NCBI RefSeq assembly: GCF_030150155.1
Contig: NZ_JASLGR010000021.1
Location: forward strand, 40,017-104,016
Source: Nocardioides sp.
Lineage (GTDB): Bacteria > Actinomycetota > Actinomycetes > Propionibacteriales > Nocardioidaceae
Length of the DNA stretch: 64,000 nucleotides
Direction: 5' to 3'
Part shown: positions 44,044 through 51,751 of the stretch, piece after piece
Layout: each line of letters starts with the position of its first letter
Position numbering within the stretch: position 1 is the stretch's first letter
Notes under the pieces: model-generated
Database searches by the model: none
Seen by the model: the letters and a program-made list of their open reading frames with translations, nothing else
Told to the model about the DNA's origin: nothing
Made by a program: the position numbers and the translations under genes

Positions 44044-45303
44044 TTGACCCACCGTCTCTTCGTCCGAGCCAGCGCCACACTGGCAGCTGCTGCCCTCGCT
44101 ACGTTGGCGACCGGGCCTGCCTTCGCCGCGACTCCCGTGGCGCAGGGCAGCGCCACCGCCCTCGAGATCGCCCTCGCCGGCAACAACACCGGCACCGGCA
44201 CCTACGCCGCGTCCAACGACGGCACCACCGAGACCACGAGCGGCACCAAGAACCAGCTCGTCTCGGCGCTGTCCGGCACGACCCTGATCCCCAACACCGC
44301 CGTCGCCGCCCAGGACGTCAACACCCGGATGATCGGCAAGGACGGGGTCACCGACTCCTGCGCCGGCCTGGCGGGCCCCGGCGCCGGCCTGGTCGAGGTG
44401 GGCAACTCCGGCACCTGCCTGTCGGGCGGCAACGTGATCGACCTCGACGCCGGCACCCTGGACCTGACCGGTCTGAAGCTGTCCAACACCGGCGTACTGG
44501 CCCAGCTGACCACCCCGCTGCAGAACCTGCTCCAGCCCGTCCTCACCCCGGTGCTGACGGCGCTCTCCCAGACCCTGACCACTGTGGTCAAGGGGCTGGG
44601 CAACCCGGGCCTCCACATCGGGCTCGGCGCGGTCCAGGCGAGCTGCCACTCCACGCCGACCTCGGCCAGCGGCACGGCCAACATCGCCAACGCCCAGGCC
44701 TACCTCACCCTGCCTGCGCCGATCGGGAAGGTGACGCTGCTCAACCTGCCGGCCAACCCGGGCGTCAACACCGATGTCGTCACCCAGCTCGGCAACGTCG
44801 TGCAGACCATCCTGGACGCCCTCAAGACCGAGCTCCAGACCGCCTTGGGCGGCGCGCTCGGCCCGGCGGCCACCCTGGTCGACCAGCTCGGCATCCTGAA
44901 GCCGTACCTCAACCAGCTCGGTGAGCAGCTCGCTCCACTCAACCAGATCCTCTCGATCGGGCTGAACCAGCAGACCCACACGGCGAGCAACCAGGTCAGC
45001 GTCACCGCCCTCAACCTCAAGGTCCTCGACGCCGCCTCGTCCTTCATCGGCAGCCCTCTGGTCGGCCTCAAGATCGGCCAGGTCAGCTGTGGCCCGAACA
45101 GCCGCCTGACCACCACCACGACGACGAAGACCACGACGCCCACCACGGTGACGACCGCTGTCACCACCCCCAGCGACGTGAAGTCGGGCATCGGCTCCCT
45201 GGAGGACGGGCCCTCGGCCCTCGCCCTGGCCGCCCTCGCCGGGCTCACCCTGGCCGGCGCCAGTGCCGGCGTGGTCGGCTTCCGCCGCAGCCTGCGCCGC
45301 TGA
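44044..45303 (+). CDS. Secreted Ala/Thr/Leu-rich surface protein, sortase-linked
   Basis: A 419-residue exported protein. Signal peptide LFVRASATLAAAALATLATG with cleavage after AFA. The body is Leu/Gly/Thr-rich with two short disulfide-like CAGL/CLSG and SCHS/SCGP cysteines, then a Thr-rich linker (TTTTTTKTTTPTTV), a hydrophobic segment (LALAALAGLTLAGASAGVVG) and an RRSLRR tail, i.e. a cell-wall-anchor layout without an LPXTG motif. The TTG start at 44044 is supported by AGGAG 8 nt upstream. A class F-type sortase gene follows after 19 nt, so this is its probable substrate or partner. Confidence 0.72.
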   Translation: MTHRLFVRASATLAAAALATLATGPAFAATPVAQGSATALEIALAGNNTGTGTYAASNDGTTETTSGTKNQLVSALSGTTLIPNTAVAAQDVNTRMIGKDGVTDSCAGLAGPGAGLVEVGNSGTCLSGGNVIDLDAGTLDLTGLKLSNTGVLAQLTTPLQNLLQPVLTPVLTALSQTLTTVVKGLGNPGLHIGLGAVQASCHSTPTSASGTANIANAQAYLTLPAPIGKVTLLNLPANPGVNTDVVTQLGNVVQTILDALKTELQTALGGALGPAATLVDQLGILKPYLNQLGEQLAPLNQILSIGLNQQTHTASNQVSVTALNLKVLDAASSFIGSPLVGLKIGQVSCGPNSRLTTTTTTKTTTPTTVTTAVTTPSDVKSGIGSLEDGPSALALAALAGLTLAGASAGVVGFRRSLRR

Positions 45304-45322
45304 TCGAGGCGAACCACACCGC

Positions 45323-45958
45323 ATGAACGCAGCACCCACCCCGAGCCGGGCGAACCCTTCGCGGTTCGCCCGGCTCGGGCGCTATCTGGCCGCGGGCGTC
45401 ACCGGACTCCAGCTCCTGATCGCCGTCCTGGCGGGCGGGTCGGTGATCGGCGCGTTCCTGGTCCCCGGCGGCAGCGAGCCCGCCGCCGCGTCACCGACGG
45501 CGATCCAGGAGGCGGTCAGCGCAGGCGCGCCGATGCGTCTGGAGATGCCCTCCCTCAAGGTCAGTGCTCCGGTGGTCCCGATCGCGATGGTGGACAACGC
45601 CCTGGATCCGCCGCGGGACTACCTCGAGGTGGGCTGGTGGAACGCCAGTGCCAAGCCGGGCGCCGAGCAAGGTCAGATCGTCATCACCGGGCACACCCTG
45701 CACACCGGCGGGGCGAGCATGAACAACCTCGGCCGGCTCGCCAAGCGGGACCGCGTCGACGTCGTCACCAAACGCGGCACCCTGCCGTACGTCGTCACCG
45801 CGACGACCGTGCTGAGCAAGGAGCAGCTCTCCCGCCGGTCCGCGGAGCTCTTCGGCCAGGACCACGGCCACGGCCGGCTCGTCCTGATCACGTGCAGCGA
45901 CTGGAACGGCTCGTACTACGAGACGAACACGGTCGTCTTCGCCCGCCCGAAGGCGTGA
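45323..45958 (+). CDS. Sortase (class F/E-like transpeptidase)
   Basis: A 211-residue membrane-anchored sortase. N-terminal helix at about residues 23-47. The catalytic His is in VITGHTLHTGGASM and the Cys in LVLITCSDWNG, with the Arg likely in NTVVFARPK. The TLxTC-like motif reads LITC. Sortases attach exported proteins to peptidoglycan or to each other; the upstream secreted protein is the obvious candidate. ATG 45323 lies 19 nt after the upstream stop. Confidence 0.9.
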   Translation: MNAAPTPSRANPSRFARLGRYLAAGVTGLQLLIAVLAGGSVIGAFLVPGGSEPAAASPTAIQEAVSAGAPMRLEMPSLKVSAPVVPIAMVDNALDPPRDYLEVGWWNASAKPGAEQGQIVITGHTLHTGGASMNNLGRLAKRDRVDVVTKRGTLPYVVTATTVLSKEQLSRRSAELFGQDHGHGRLVLITCSDWNGSYYETNTVVFARPKA

Positions 45959-45985
45959 TCCCGCACCTTCGGGCCGGCGAAGGCC

Positions 45986-46471
45986 TCAGAGCTTGAGGTC
46001 GCGGCGCAGCTTCGCGACGTGCCCGGTCGCCTTCACGTTGTAGGCCGCATACGCGATGGTGCCGTCGGCGTCGACCACGAAGGTCGAACGGATCACGCCC
46101 TCGACGACCTTGCCGTAGAGCTTCTTCTCCCCGAAGGCACCCCACGCGACCAGGGTCTCCTTGGACGGGTCGGAGAGCAGCGTGATGGTCAGCCCGTCGC
46201 GCTCACGGAACCTGGCGAGCTTCTCCGGCTTGTCCGGGGAGATCCCGACGACGGCGTACCCCTGCGCCTGGAGCGCGTCGAGGGAGTCGGTGAAGTCGCA
46301 GGCCTGCTTGGTGCAGCCGGGCGTCATCGCGGCCGGGTAGAAGTAGACGATCACCTTCGAGGCGCCGCCGCCGAGCAGGTCGGCGAGGCTGACCTGCTCA
46401 CCGGTGTCGGACGTCAGGGTGAAGGCAGGGGCCACATCGCCCACGGCAAGGCGCGTCGTCTCCGAAGTCAT
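45986..46471 (-). CDS. bcp: Thiol peroxidase, BCP/PrxQ-type peroxiredoxin
   Basis: A 161-residue cytoplasmic peroxiredoxin. The motif FYPAAMTPGCTKQACDF holds the peroxidatic Cys and, 5 residues on, the resolving Cys, as in BCP. The usual Thr of the active site is present (MTPGC). It reduces H2O2 and organic peroxides with thioredoxin. ATG 46471 lies 6 nt after TAGGTT, so leaderless. The promoter region is shared with the DUF3618 gene. Confidence 0.93.
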   Translation of the reverse strand: MTSETTRLAVGDVAPAFTLTSDTGEQVSLADLLGGGASKVIVYFYPAAMTPGCTKQACDFTDSLDALQAQGYAVVGISPDKPEKLARFRERDGLTITLLSDPSKETLVAWGAFGEKKLYGKVVEGVIRSTFVVDADGTIAYAAYNVKATGHVAKLRRDLKL

Positions 46472-46507
46472 GGCCCCAACCTAGCGGGGATTGATAGGTT
46501 GAGACCT
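46472..46507. promoter_or_regulatory. Compact divergent leaderless promoters of bcp and the DUF3618 gene
   Basis: Within 36 bp, TAGGTT appears on each strand: minus strand at 46478-46483 (6 nt before the bcp ATG) and plus strand at 46495-46500 (7 nt before ATG 46508). The -35 region of each gene must overlap the other's -10 box or coding start. Confidence 0.55.
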
Positions 46508-46762
46508 ATGACCAAGGACAGCAACGCCAGCCTGGAACGTGAGATCGAAGAGATCCGCGAGCGGCTGGCAGGCACCATCGACGAGCTGCTCTATCGGTCG
46601 AACCCGAAGACGATCACCTCGCGCCAGGTCGCCACGGTGAAGGCGAAGTTCGTCGACCCCGTCACCGGCGAGCCGAAGACCGACGTGATCGTGAAGACCG
46701 CCGGCATCGTGGTCGGTGTCCTGGTCGGGTTCACCCTCCTGCGCAAGATCGCTCGGCGCTGA
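46508..46762 (+). CDS. DUF3618 small membrane-associated protein
   Basis: An 84-residue protein: helical N-terminus LEREIEEIRERLAGTIDEL, the DUF3618 core with SNPKTITSRQV, and a C-terminal hydrophobic stretch (AGIVVGVLVGFTLLRKIARR). DUF3618 proteins are common in actinobacteria and of unknown function. TAGGTT lies 7 nt upstream of the ATG. A tRNA gene and maf follow on the same strand. Confidence 0.85.
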   Translation: MTKDSNASLEREIEEIRERLAGTIDELLYRSNPKTITSRQVATVKAKFVDPVTGEPKTDVIVKTAGIVVGVLVGFTLLRKIARR

Positions 46763-46783
46763 CGCCCTAGACTCCGCTGTGCC

Positions 46784-46857
46784 GCGCTCGTAGCCCAATT
46801 GGCAGAGGCACCAGGTTTAGGTCCTGGCCAGTGAGAGTTCGAGTCTCTCCGAGCGCA
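46784..46857 (+). tRNA. tRNA-like gene with anticodon TAG (nominally tRNA-Leu) and short variable arm
   Basis: A 74-nt cloverleaf: acceptor GCGCTCG/CGAGCGC, D arm GCC...GGC with AATTGGCA loop, anticodon stem CCAGG/CCTGG with loop TTTAGGT giving TAG, variable loop CCAGT (5 nt), T arm GAGAG/CTCTC with TTCGAGT, discriminator A. A TAG anticodon reads Leu CUA, but bacterial tRNA-Leu normally has a long variable arm. CCA is not encoded. The 3' end is 1 nt from the maf start codon. Confidence 0.85.
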
Positions 46858-46858
46858 C

Positions 46859-47470
46859 ATGACATCGCTGGTCCTCGCCTCGCAGTCCCCTGCCCGTCTC
46901 GCGACACTGCGGCGGGCGGGGATCGAGCCCACCGTGATCGTCAGCGGGGTCGACGAGGACCAGCTCTCCGGCCTCGAGCCGGCGGCGCTGGCCCTGGAGC
47001 TGTCGACCCTCAAGGCCCGCGCGGTTCTCGCTCACCGGGAGCTGCCGAAGGAATCTTTGGTGCTCGGCTGCGACTCCGTCCTGGAGCTCGACGGCGAGGC
47101 GCTGGGCAAGCCGCACACCCCTGAGATCGCCGTCGAACGCTGGCGGGCGATGCGCGGTCGCAGTGCCGACCTGGTCAGCGGGCACACCCTGATCGACGCC
47201 ACCGACGGGCGCACCGAGCGGGCGTTCGCGCGCACCACGGTGCACTTCGCCGACATCAGTGACGCCGAGATCGCGGCGTACGTCGCCACCGGCGAGCCCC
47301 TGGAGGTGGCCGGCGCCTTCACCGTCGACGGTCTGGGCGGGGCCTTCATCACCGGCATCGAGGGCGACTTCCACAATGTCGTCGGGGTCAGCCTGCCACT
47401 GGTCCGCGAGCTGACCGTAGCGTTGGGGTACCGCTGGCCGTCTCTGTGGTCCCGCTCGTCGGAAATGTGA
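46859..47470 (+). CDS. maf: Maf/YceF-type nucleoside triphosphate pyrophosphatase
   Basis: A 203-residue enzyme that hydrolyses dTTP, UTP or modified pyrimidine nucleotides. The N-terminal LVLASQSPARLATLRRAGI and VLGCDSVLELDGEALGKP motifs, and GGAFITGIEGDFHNVVG in the C-terminal part, define the family. The ATG at 46859 comes one nucleotide after the tRNA 3' end, so there is no leader and no ribosome binding site outside the tRNA. The gene is 69 nt upstream of accA3, as in other actinobacteria. Confidence 0.93.
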   Translation: MTSLVLASQSPARLATLRRAGIEPTVIVSGVDEDQLSGLEPAALALELSTLKARAVLAHRELPKESLVLGCDSVLELDGEALGKPHTPEIAVERWRAMRGRSADLVSGHTLIDATDGRTERAFARTTVHFADISDAEIAAYVATGEPLEVAGAFTVDGLGGAFITGIEGDFHNVVGVSLPLVRELTVALGYRWPSLWSRSSEM

Positions 47471-47539
47471 TAGCGGCCACACCCGCCCGGGCCCTATTCC
47501 CTCTAGACTCGGCGGGTTCCGAGAACTAGAGGAGTCACG

Positions 47540-49324
47540 TTGAGCAAGCCGCTGTCGAAGGTCCTGATCGCCAACCGAGGCGAGATCGCAGTCCGGGTCA
47601 TCCGCGCTGCGAAGGACGCCGGAATCGCGTCCGTGGCGGTCTACGCCGAACCCGACGCGAACGCACTCTTCGTGCGACTGGCCGACGAGGCCTACTCCCT
47701 GGGAGGCGCCACCCCGGCCGACTCCTACCTGTCGATCGAGAAGATCATCGACGTCGCGAAGCGCTCCGGCGCCGACTCGGTGCACCCGGGCTACGGCTTC
47801 CTGGCCGAGAACGCCCTCTTCGCCCAGGCCGTCCTCGACGCCGGCCTGATCTGGATCGGCCCGTCCCCCGCCGCGATCGACGCGCTGGGCGACAAGGCCA
47901 AGGCCAAGCAGATCGCGCTGGCTGCCGGCGCCCCGCTGGCCCCGGGCCTCAAGGACGCCGTCAAGGGTGCCGACGAGATCGTCGCCTTCGCCACCGAGCA
48001 CGGTCTGCCGGTCGCGATCAAGGCCGTCTTCGGTGGTGGCGGTCGTGGCCTCAAGGTCGCCCGCACGATCGAGGAGATCCCCGAGCTGTTCGAGTCCGCG
48101 ACCCGTGAGGCGATCAGCGCCTTCGGTCGTGGCGAGTGCCTGGTGGAGAAGTTCCTGGACAAGCCGCGTCACGTCGAGACCCAGTGCCTGGCCGACGCGC
48201 ACGGCAACGTCGTCGTCGTCTCCACCCGCGACTGCTCGCTGCAGCGTCGCCACCAGAAGCTGGTCGAGGAGGCGCCCGCGCCGTTCCTGACCGACGAGCA
48301 GGTCGAGCGCCTGTACTCCTCCTCCAAGGCGATCCTCAAGGAGGCCGGCTACGTCGGCGCCGGGACGTGTGAGTTCCTGGTCGCCGCCGACGGCACGATC
48401 TCCTTCCTCGAGGTCAACACCCGTCTCCAGGTGGAGCACTGCGTCTCCGAGGAGGTCACCGGGATCGACCTGGTCCGCGAGATGTTCCGCATCGCGGCGG
48501 GCGAGGAGCTCGGCTACGACGACCCCGAGATCCGTGGGCACTCGATCGAGTTCCGGATCAACGCCGAGGACGGCGGCAACAACTTCATGCCGGCGCCCGG
48601 CACCCTGACCGTCTGGAACCCGCCGCAGGGCCCCGGCATCCGTGTCGACGGCGGCTACGAGGTCGGCGAGACCATCCCCGGCTCGTTCGACTCCCTGATC
48701 GCCAAGCTGATCGTCACCGGTCGCGACCGCACCCAGGCCATCGAGCGCTCGCGTCGCGCGATCGCCGAGTTCCAGGTCGACGGCATGCCCACCGCGCTGA
48801 CGTTCGACGAGGTCATCGTCAACGACCCGGCCTGGGTGGCCTCGTCCAACCCGACCGGCGAGGGCTCCTTCGACGTCTACACGACGTGGATCGAGACCGA
48901 CTTCAACAACACCATCGAGCCGTACGCCGGCGAGGCGGGCGAGGCTGACGAGGCCGGCGAGAAGCAGAAGGTCGTCGTCGAGGTCGGTGGCAAGCGCATC
49001 GAGGTCGTCCTCCCGGCCGGACTGGGCGGGATCGGGACCGGTGCCGCTGCGGGCGCCGCGAAGAAGCCGAAGCGTGCCGGTGGCAAGAAGCACGGCGCCG
49101 CCGTCTCCGGTGACGCCGTCGCCGCCCCGATGCAGGGCACCATCGTCAAGATCGCCGTCGAGGAGGGTCAGGTCGTCGCCGAGGGCGACGTCGTGGTCGT
49201 CGTCGAGGCGATGAAGATGGAGCAGCCGCTCAAGGCGCACAAGGCCGGCACGATCACCGGCCTGGCGGCCGAGGTCGGTGCGACGGTCACCAACGGGCAG
49301 GTCATTGCGGAGATCAAGGACTGA
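47540..49324 (+). CDS. accA3: Acyl-CoA carboxylase alpha subunit: biotin carboxylase plus biotin carboxyl carrier protein
   Basis: A 594-residue fusion. The biotin carboxylase domain (1-450) starts KVLIANRGEIAVRVIRAAKD, with the Gly-rich ATP loop AVFGGGGRGLKVA and catalytic FLEVNTRLQVEHCVSEEVTG. A Gly/Ala/Lys linker leads to the BCCP domain with the biotinylation site VVVEAMKMEQPL. The protein supplies carboxybiotin to carboxyltransferase beta subunits for malonyl-CoA and methylmalonyl-CoA. The TTG at 47540 is preceded by AGAGGAG. A hairpin follows. The symbol follows the mycobacterial homologue. Confidence 0.94.
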   Translation: MSKPLSKVLIANRGEIAVRVIRAAKDAGIASVAVYAEPDANALFVRLADEAYSLGGATPADSYLSIEKIIDVAKRSGADSVHPGYGFLAENALFAQAVLDAGLIWIGPSPAAIDALGDKAKAKQIALAAGAPLAPGLKDAVKGADEIVAFATEHGLPVAIKAVFGGGGRGLKVARTIEEIPELFESATREAISAFGRGECLVEKFLDKPRHVETQCLADAHGNVVVVSTRDCSLQRRHQKLVEEAPAPFLTDEQVERLYSSSKAILKEAGYVGAGTCEFLVAADGTISFLEVNTRLQVEHCVSEEVTGIDLVREMFRIAAGEELGYDDPEIRGHSIEFRINAEDGGNNFMPAPGTLTVWNPPQGPGIRVDGGYEVGETIPGSFDSLIAKLIVTGRDRTQAIERSRRAIAEFQVDGMPTALTFDEVIVNDPAWVASSNPTGEGSFDVYTTWIETDFNNTIEPYAGEAGEADEAGEKQKVVVEVGGKRIEVVLPAGLGGIGTGAAAGAAKKPKRAGGKKHGAAVSGDAVAAPMQGTIVKIAVEEGQVVAEGDVVVVVEAMKMEQPLKAHKAGTITGLAAEVGATVTNGQVIAEIKD

Positions 49325-49342
49325 TCCACAGTCATCCGGCGT

Positions 49343-49373
49343 GGGCCGGGACGGGGCCTCCCCGTCCCGGCCC
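49343..49373 (+). terminator. Hairpin terminator after accA3
   Basis: 14-bp stem GGGCCGGGACGGGG / CCCCGTCCCGGCCC with a CCT loop, followed by CCGTCGTTTT, a weak U-tract. Confidence 0.85.
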
Positions 49374-49421
49374 CGTCGTTTTCGAACCCGTGCGTTCACG
49401 GCGGCGATCTAGGGTGGAGCG

Positions 49422-50285
49422 ATGGAGTCCACCGTTCCCGCACCGACACCGATCGGCGTCACCGGAGCCACCGGCCACCTCGGCGGCCGGATCGCCCGCC
49501 TGCTGGCCGACCAGGGCGTGCCCCAGCGTCTGCTGGCCCGCTCCCCCGAGCGTGCGCCGACGCTCCCGCTGGCGAGCGTCGTGCAGGCCTCGTACGGCGA
49601 CCACGGGGCCGTCGGGGCGGCGCTGAGCGGCCTGGACACGGTGCTGATGGTCTCGGCGGCCGAGGCCCCGGACCGGGTCGCCGATCACCGCACGTTCATC
49701 GCGGCGGCGGCCGAGGCCGGCGTACGGCATCTGGTCTACATCTCGTTCCTGGGTGCCTCTCCGGAGGCGACCTTCACCCTGGCGCGGGACCACTGGACCA
49801 CCGAGCAGGCGATCCGGGACTCGGGGCTGGGGTTCACGTTCCTGCGCGACAGCCTCTACGCCGACTTCCTGCCGGGGATGGTGGGCGCCGACGACGTGCT
49901 GCGCGGCCCGGCCGGCACCGGTCGGGTGGCGGCCGTGGCCCAGGACGACATCGCCCGGGTGGCCGCGACGGTGCTGGTCTCCCCCGAGGCGCACCGCGAT
50001 CGCAGCTACGACCTGACCGGCCCCGAGGCGCTCACCCTGGCCGAGGTGGCGGCGGTGCTGAGCGAGGTCACCGGGCGCCCGATCACGTTCCACGACGAGA
50101 CCGTCGAGGAGGCGTTCGCCTCGCGGGCGGCCTCTGGGGCACCGGCGTGGCAGGTGGAGGCGTGGGTGTCGACGTACACCGCGATCGCGGCCGGTGAGCT
50201 GGCGACCGTCAGCTCGACGATCCCCGATCTCACCGGCCGCCCCGCGACGTCGCTGGCCCGGCTGCTGGGCGCTACTTCTTCCTGA
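49422..50285 (+). CDS. NmrA-like NAD(P)-binding protein
   Basis: A 287-residue Rossmann-fold protein of the atypical SDR/NmrA group. The nucleotide motif is IGVTGATGHLGGRIARLL (residues 11-28), followed by TVLMVSAAEA and HLVYISFLGAS. These proteins are NAD(P)H:quinone reductases or redox sensors; activity is not certain. ATG 49422 lies 6 nt after TAGGGT (leaderless). The 3' end overlaps the convergent SpoIID gene by 14 nt. Confidence 0.86.
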   Translation: MESTVPAPTPIGVTGATGHLGGRIARLLADQGVPQRLLARSPERAPTLPLASVVQASYGDHGAVGAALSGLDTVLMVSAAEAPDRVADHRTFIAAAAEAGVRHLVYISFLGASPEATFTLARDHWTTEQAIRDSGLGFTFLRDSLYADFLPGMVGADDVLRGPAGTGRVAAVAQDDIARVAATVLVSPEAHRDRSYDLTGPEALTLAEVAAVLSEVTGRPITFHDETVEEAFASRAASGAPAWQVEAWVSTYTAIAAGELATVSSTIPDLTGRPATSLARLLGATSS

Positions 50286-51522
50286 CGGTCGGCTCGGTGA
50301 CGCCGACGGTGAAGTAGGTCGACTTCAGGCCGAGCACGCTGCGGAAGGTGCTGCCGTCGACGGTGGTGGTGCCGGTCGAGCCGGTGAGCCGGAGGCTGAG
50401 CACGCGGCCGCCCCAGTCACCGTTGCCGTCGCGGGAGAGCACCTGCACAGCGGTGAGCCTGCCGATCTTGGGCCAGGCGCGGGCGACGGTGGCGGGGTTG
50501 ATCGTCACGGTCCAGGAGTGCTGGCTGTTGCCGGTCCAGTTGTCATACGGGTCGGCCATCGCCTTCTGGTAGGCGACCGTGCCGGCCACCGTCCAGCCGC
50601 CGCTGGAGGAGCTGAACTGGGTGAACGCCGGCTTGCCGCCGTACATCAGGGTCTTGCCGGCGGTCGCCTTGATCGCGGCCGTCGCCGCCGCGACCTCGCC
50701 CGCAACGCCCTTGTAGACCTGGCAGGCGGTCGAGTCGCAGATCTGGAACTGGCGGCTCTTGGAGGTGTGCGCGCGGCTGTAGACGGCGTACGTGCGGGCC
50801 GCGACGGCTTGGGCCTGGACGGCGGCGGGCTTCCAGCTGGCCGGCATCTCGCTGGCGACCACACCCTTGAGGTAGTCCTCCAGGGACACCACGTTGACGG
50901 TGTCGTGGTCACGGCCGGAGTACGGCGCGTTGCGCAGCGCTCCGCGGTAGGCGGTGCTCTTGGACGGCATCACCAGCGTGATGGGCGCGTTGCCGGCCCA
51001 GAACTCCAGGGTCGAGGTGGACACGGTGAGCCGCTTCCAGCCCGACGTGGCGGTCTTGGAGGCGATCGCAGTGCGGGTCGCGCTCAGCGGGTTGAGCCGC
51101 CACTGGGTGGCGGTCGGGCGCAGCGCGGCGAGGTTCCAGGTGGTCTTGCCGTTGCTGGTGCGCACGATCAGACCCGAGCGTGCCTTCACCCGGGTGTCGG
51201 GGCTGGTGTCGGCGCCGATCAGCACCGAGATCGAGCCGGTCTGGGTGCCGAGCGTGGTGCCCGGGTAGTAGAACGACAGGATCTGGGCGGCGCTGAGGCC
51301 CTGGCGGGCCGCGCCCTCGGCGCCGTACTGGGACAGGCCGCGGCCGTGGCCGTAGCCACGCCCCGACAGGCTGAGCACGGCGTCGTGGGGGACCGCCAGC
51401 TTGGCGCCGGCCGAGGACTTCGTGCCGGCACCGGCGGGGCCGAGGACGAGCACGGTGGCGAGCAGCAGCAGGAGCACCGCGATCACGTGGCTGACCGGGG
51501 TGACTCGGAACAGGCGGGACAT
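50272..51522 (-). CDS. Secreted SpoIID/LytB-domain protein
   Basis: A 416-residue exported protein. Signal peptide at residues 1-33 (VIAVLLLLLATVLVLGPAGA). The SpoIID domain includes GRGYGHGRGLSQYGAEGAA and VVSLEDYLKGVVASEMPASW with the glutamate expected for glycan cleavage, and AVQAQAVAARTYAV. SpoIID-type enzymes are lytic transglycosylases that act on denuded peptidoglycan glycan strands; non-spore-formers carry homologues of unclear role. The ATG at 51522 follows CAGGAGTC. A TACA-N4-TGTA palindrome lies about 90 nt upstream. Confidence 0.87.
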   Translation of the reverse strand: MSRLFRVTPVSHVIAVLLLLLATVLVLGPAGAGTKSSAGAKLAVPHDAVLSLSGRGYGHGRGLSQYGAEGAARQGLSAAQILSFYYPGTTLGTQTGSISVLIGADTSPDTRVKARSGLIVRTSNGKTTWNLAALRPTATQWRLNPLSATRTAIASKTATSGWKRLTVSTSTLEFWAGNAPITLVMPSKSTAYRGALRNAPYSGRDHDTVNVVSLEDYLKGVVASEMPASWKPAAVQAQAVAARTYAVYSRAHTSKSRQFQICDSTACQVYKGVAGEVAAATAAIKATAGKTLMYGGKPAFTQFSSSSGGWTVAGTVAYQKAMADPYDNWTGNSQHSWTVTINPATVARAWPKIGRLTAVQVLSRDGNGDWGGRVLSLRLTGSTGTTTVDGSTFRSVLGLKSTYFTVGVTEPTVRKK

Positions 51523-51611
51523 CTGTGACTCCTGAGAAAGTTGAAAACTCCTGGGATTCTACGGCGTGTCTACCGAGGGCTGTCCAGCCGCAGAGGTATA
51601 AGCCAGCGAAT

Positions 51612-51623
51612 TACACAGATGTA
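51612..51623. promoter_or_regulatory. Imperfect palindrome upstream of the SpoIID gene
   Basis: On the minus strand AACTACATCTGTGTAATT contains TACA-TCTG-TGTA. It lies in the 229-nt gap between the SpoIID gene and lpdA, in a stretch richer in A/T than its surroundings. It may be an operator. Confidence 0.35.
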
Positions 51624-51653
51624 GTTCTGCCCCGCTCCCCCGGACACGCAGAA

Positions 51654-51690
51654 CGCCCCCACGCCGCCCTCGGAGGGCGGCGCAGGGGCG
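51654..51690 (-). terminator. Hairpin terminator after lpdA
   Basis: Stem 51654-51670 with 51674-51690 (ACGCCGCCCT against AGGGCGGCG, two internal mismatches, CGG loop), 61 nt past the lpdA stop. Confidence 0.7.
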
Positions 51691-51751
51691 TCGGGAACGC
51701 AGCGCCAGGGTGGCCGCGCCGGGTGTCTGCGCCGGGTGTCTGGGACCGGTC

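Noticed and set aside
46784..46857. Amber suppressor tRNA
   Set aside because: The anticodon as written is TAG, which pairs with the Leu codon CUA. A UAG suppressor would need anticodon CTA.
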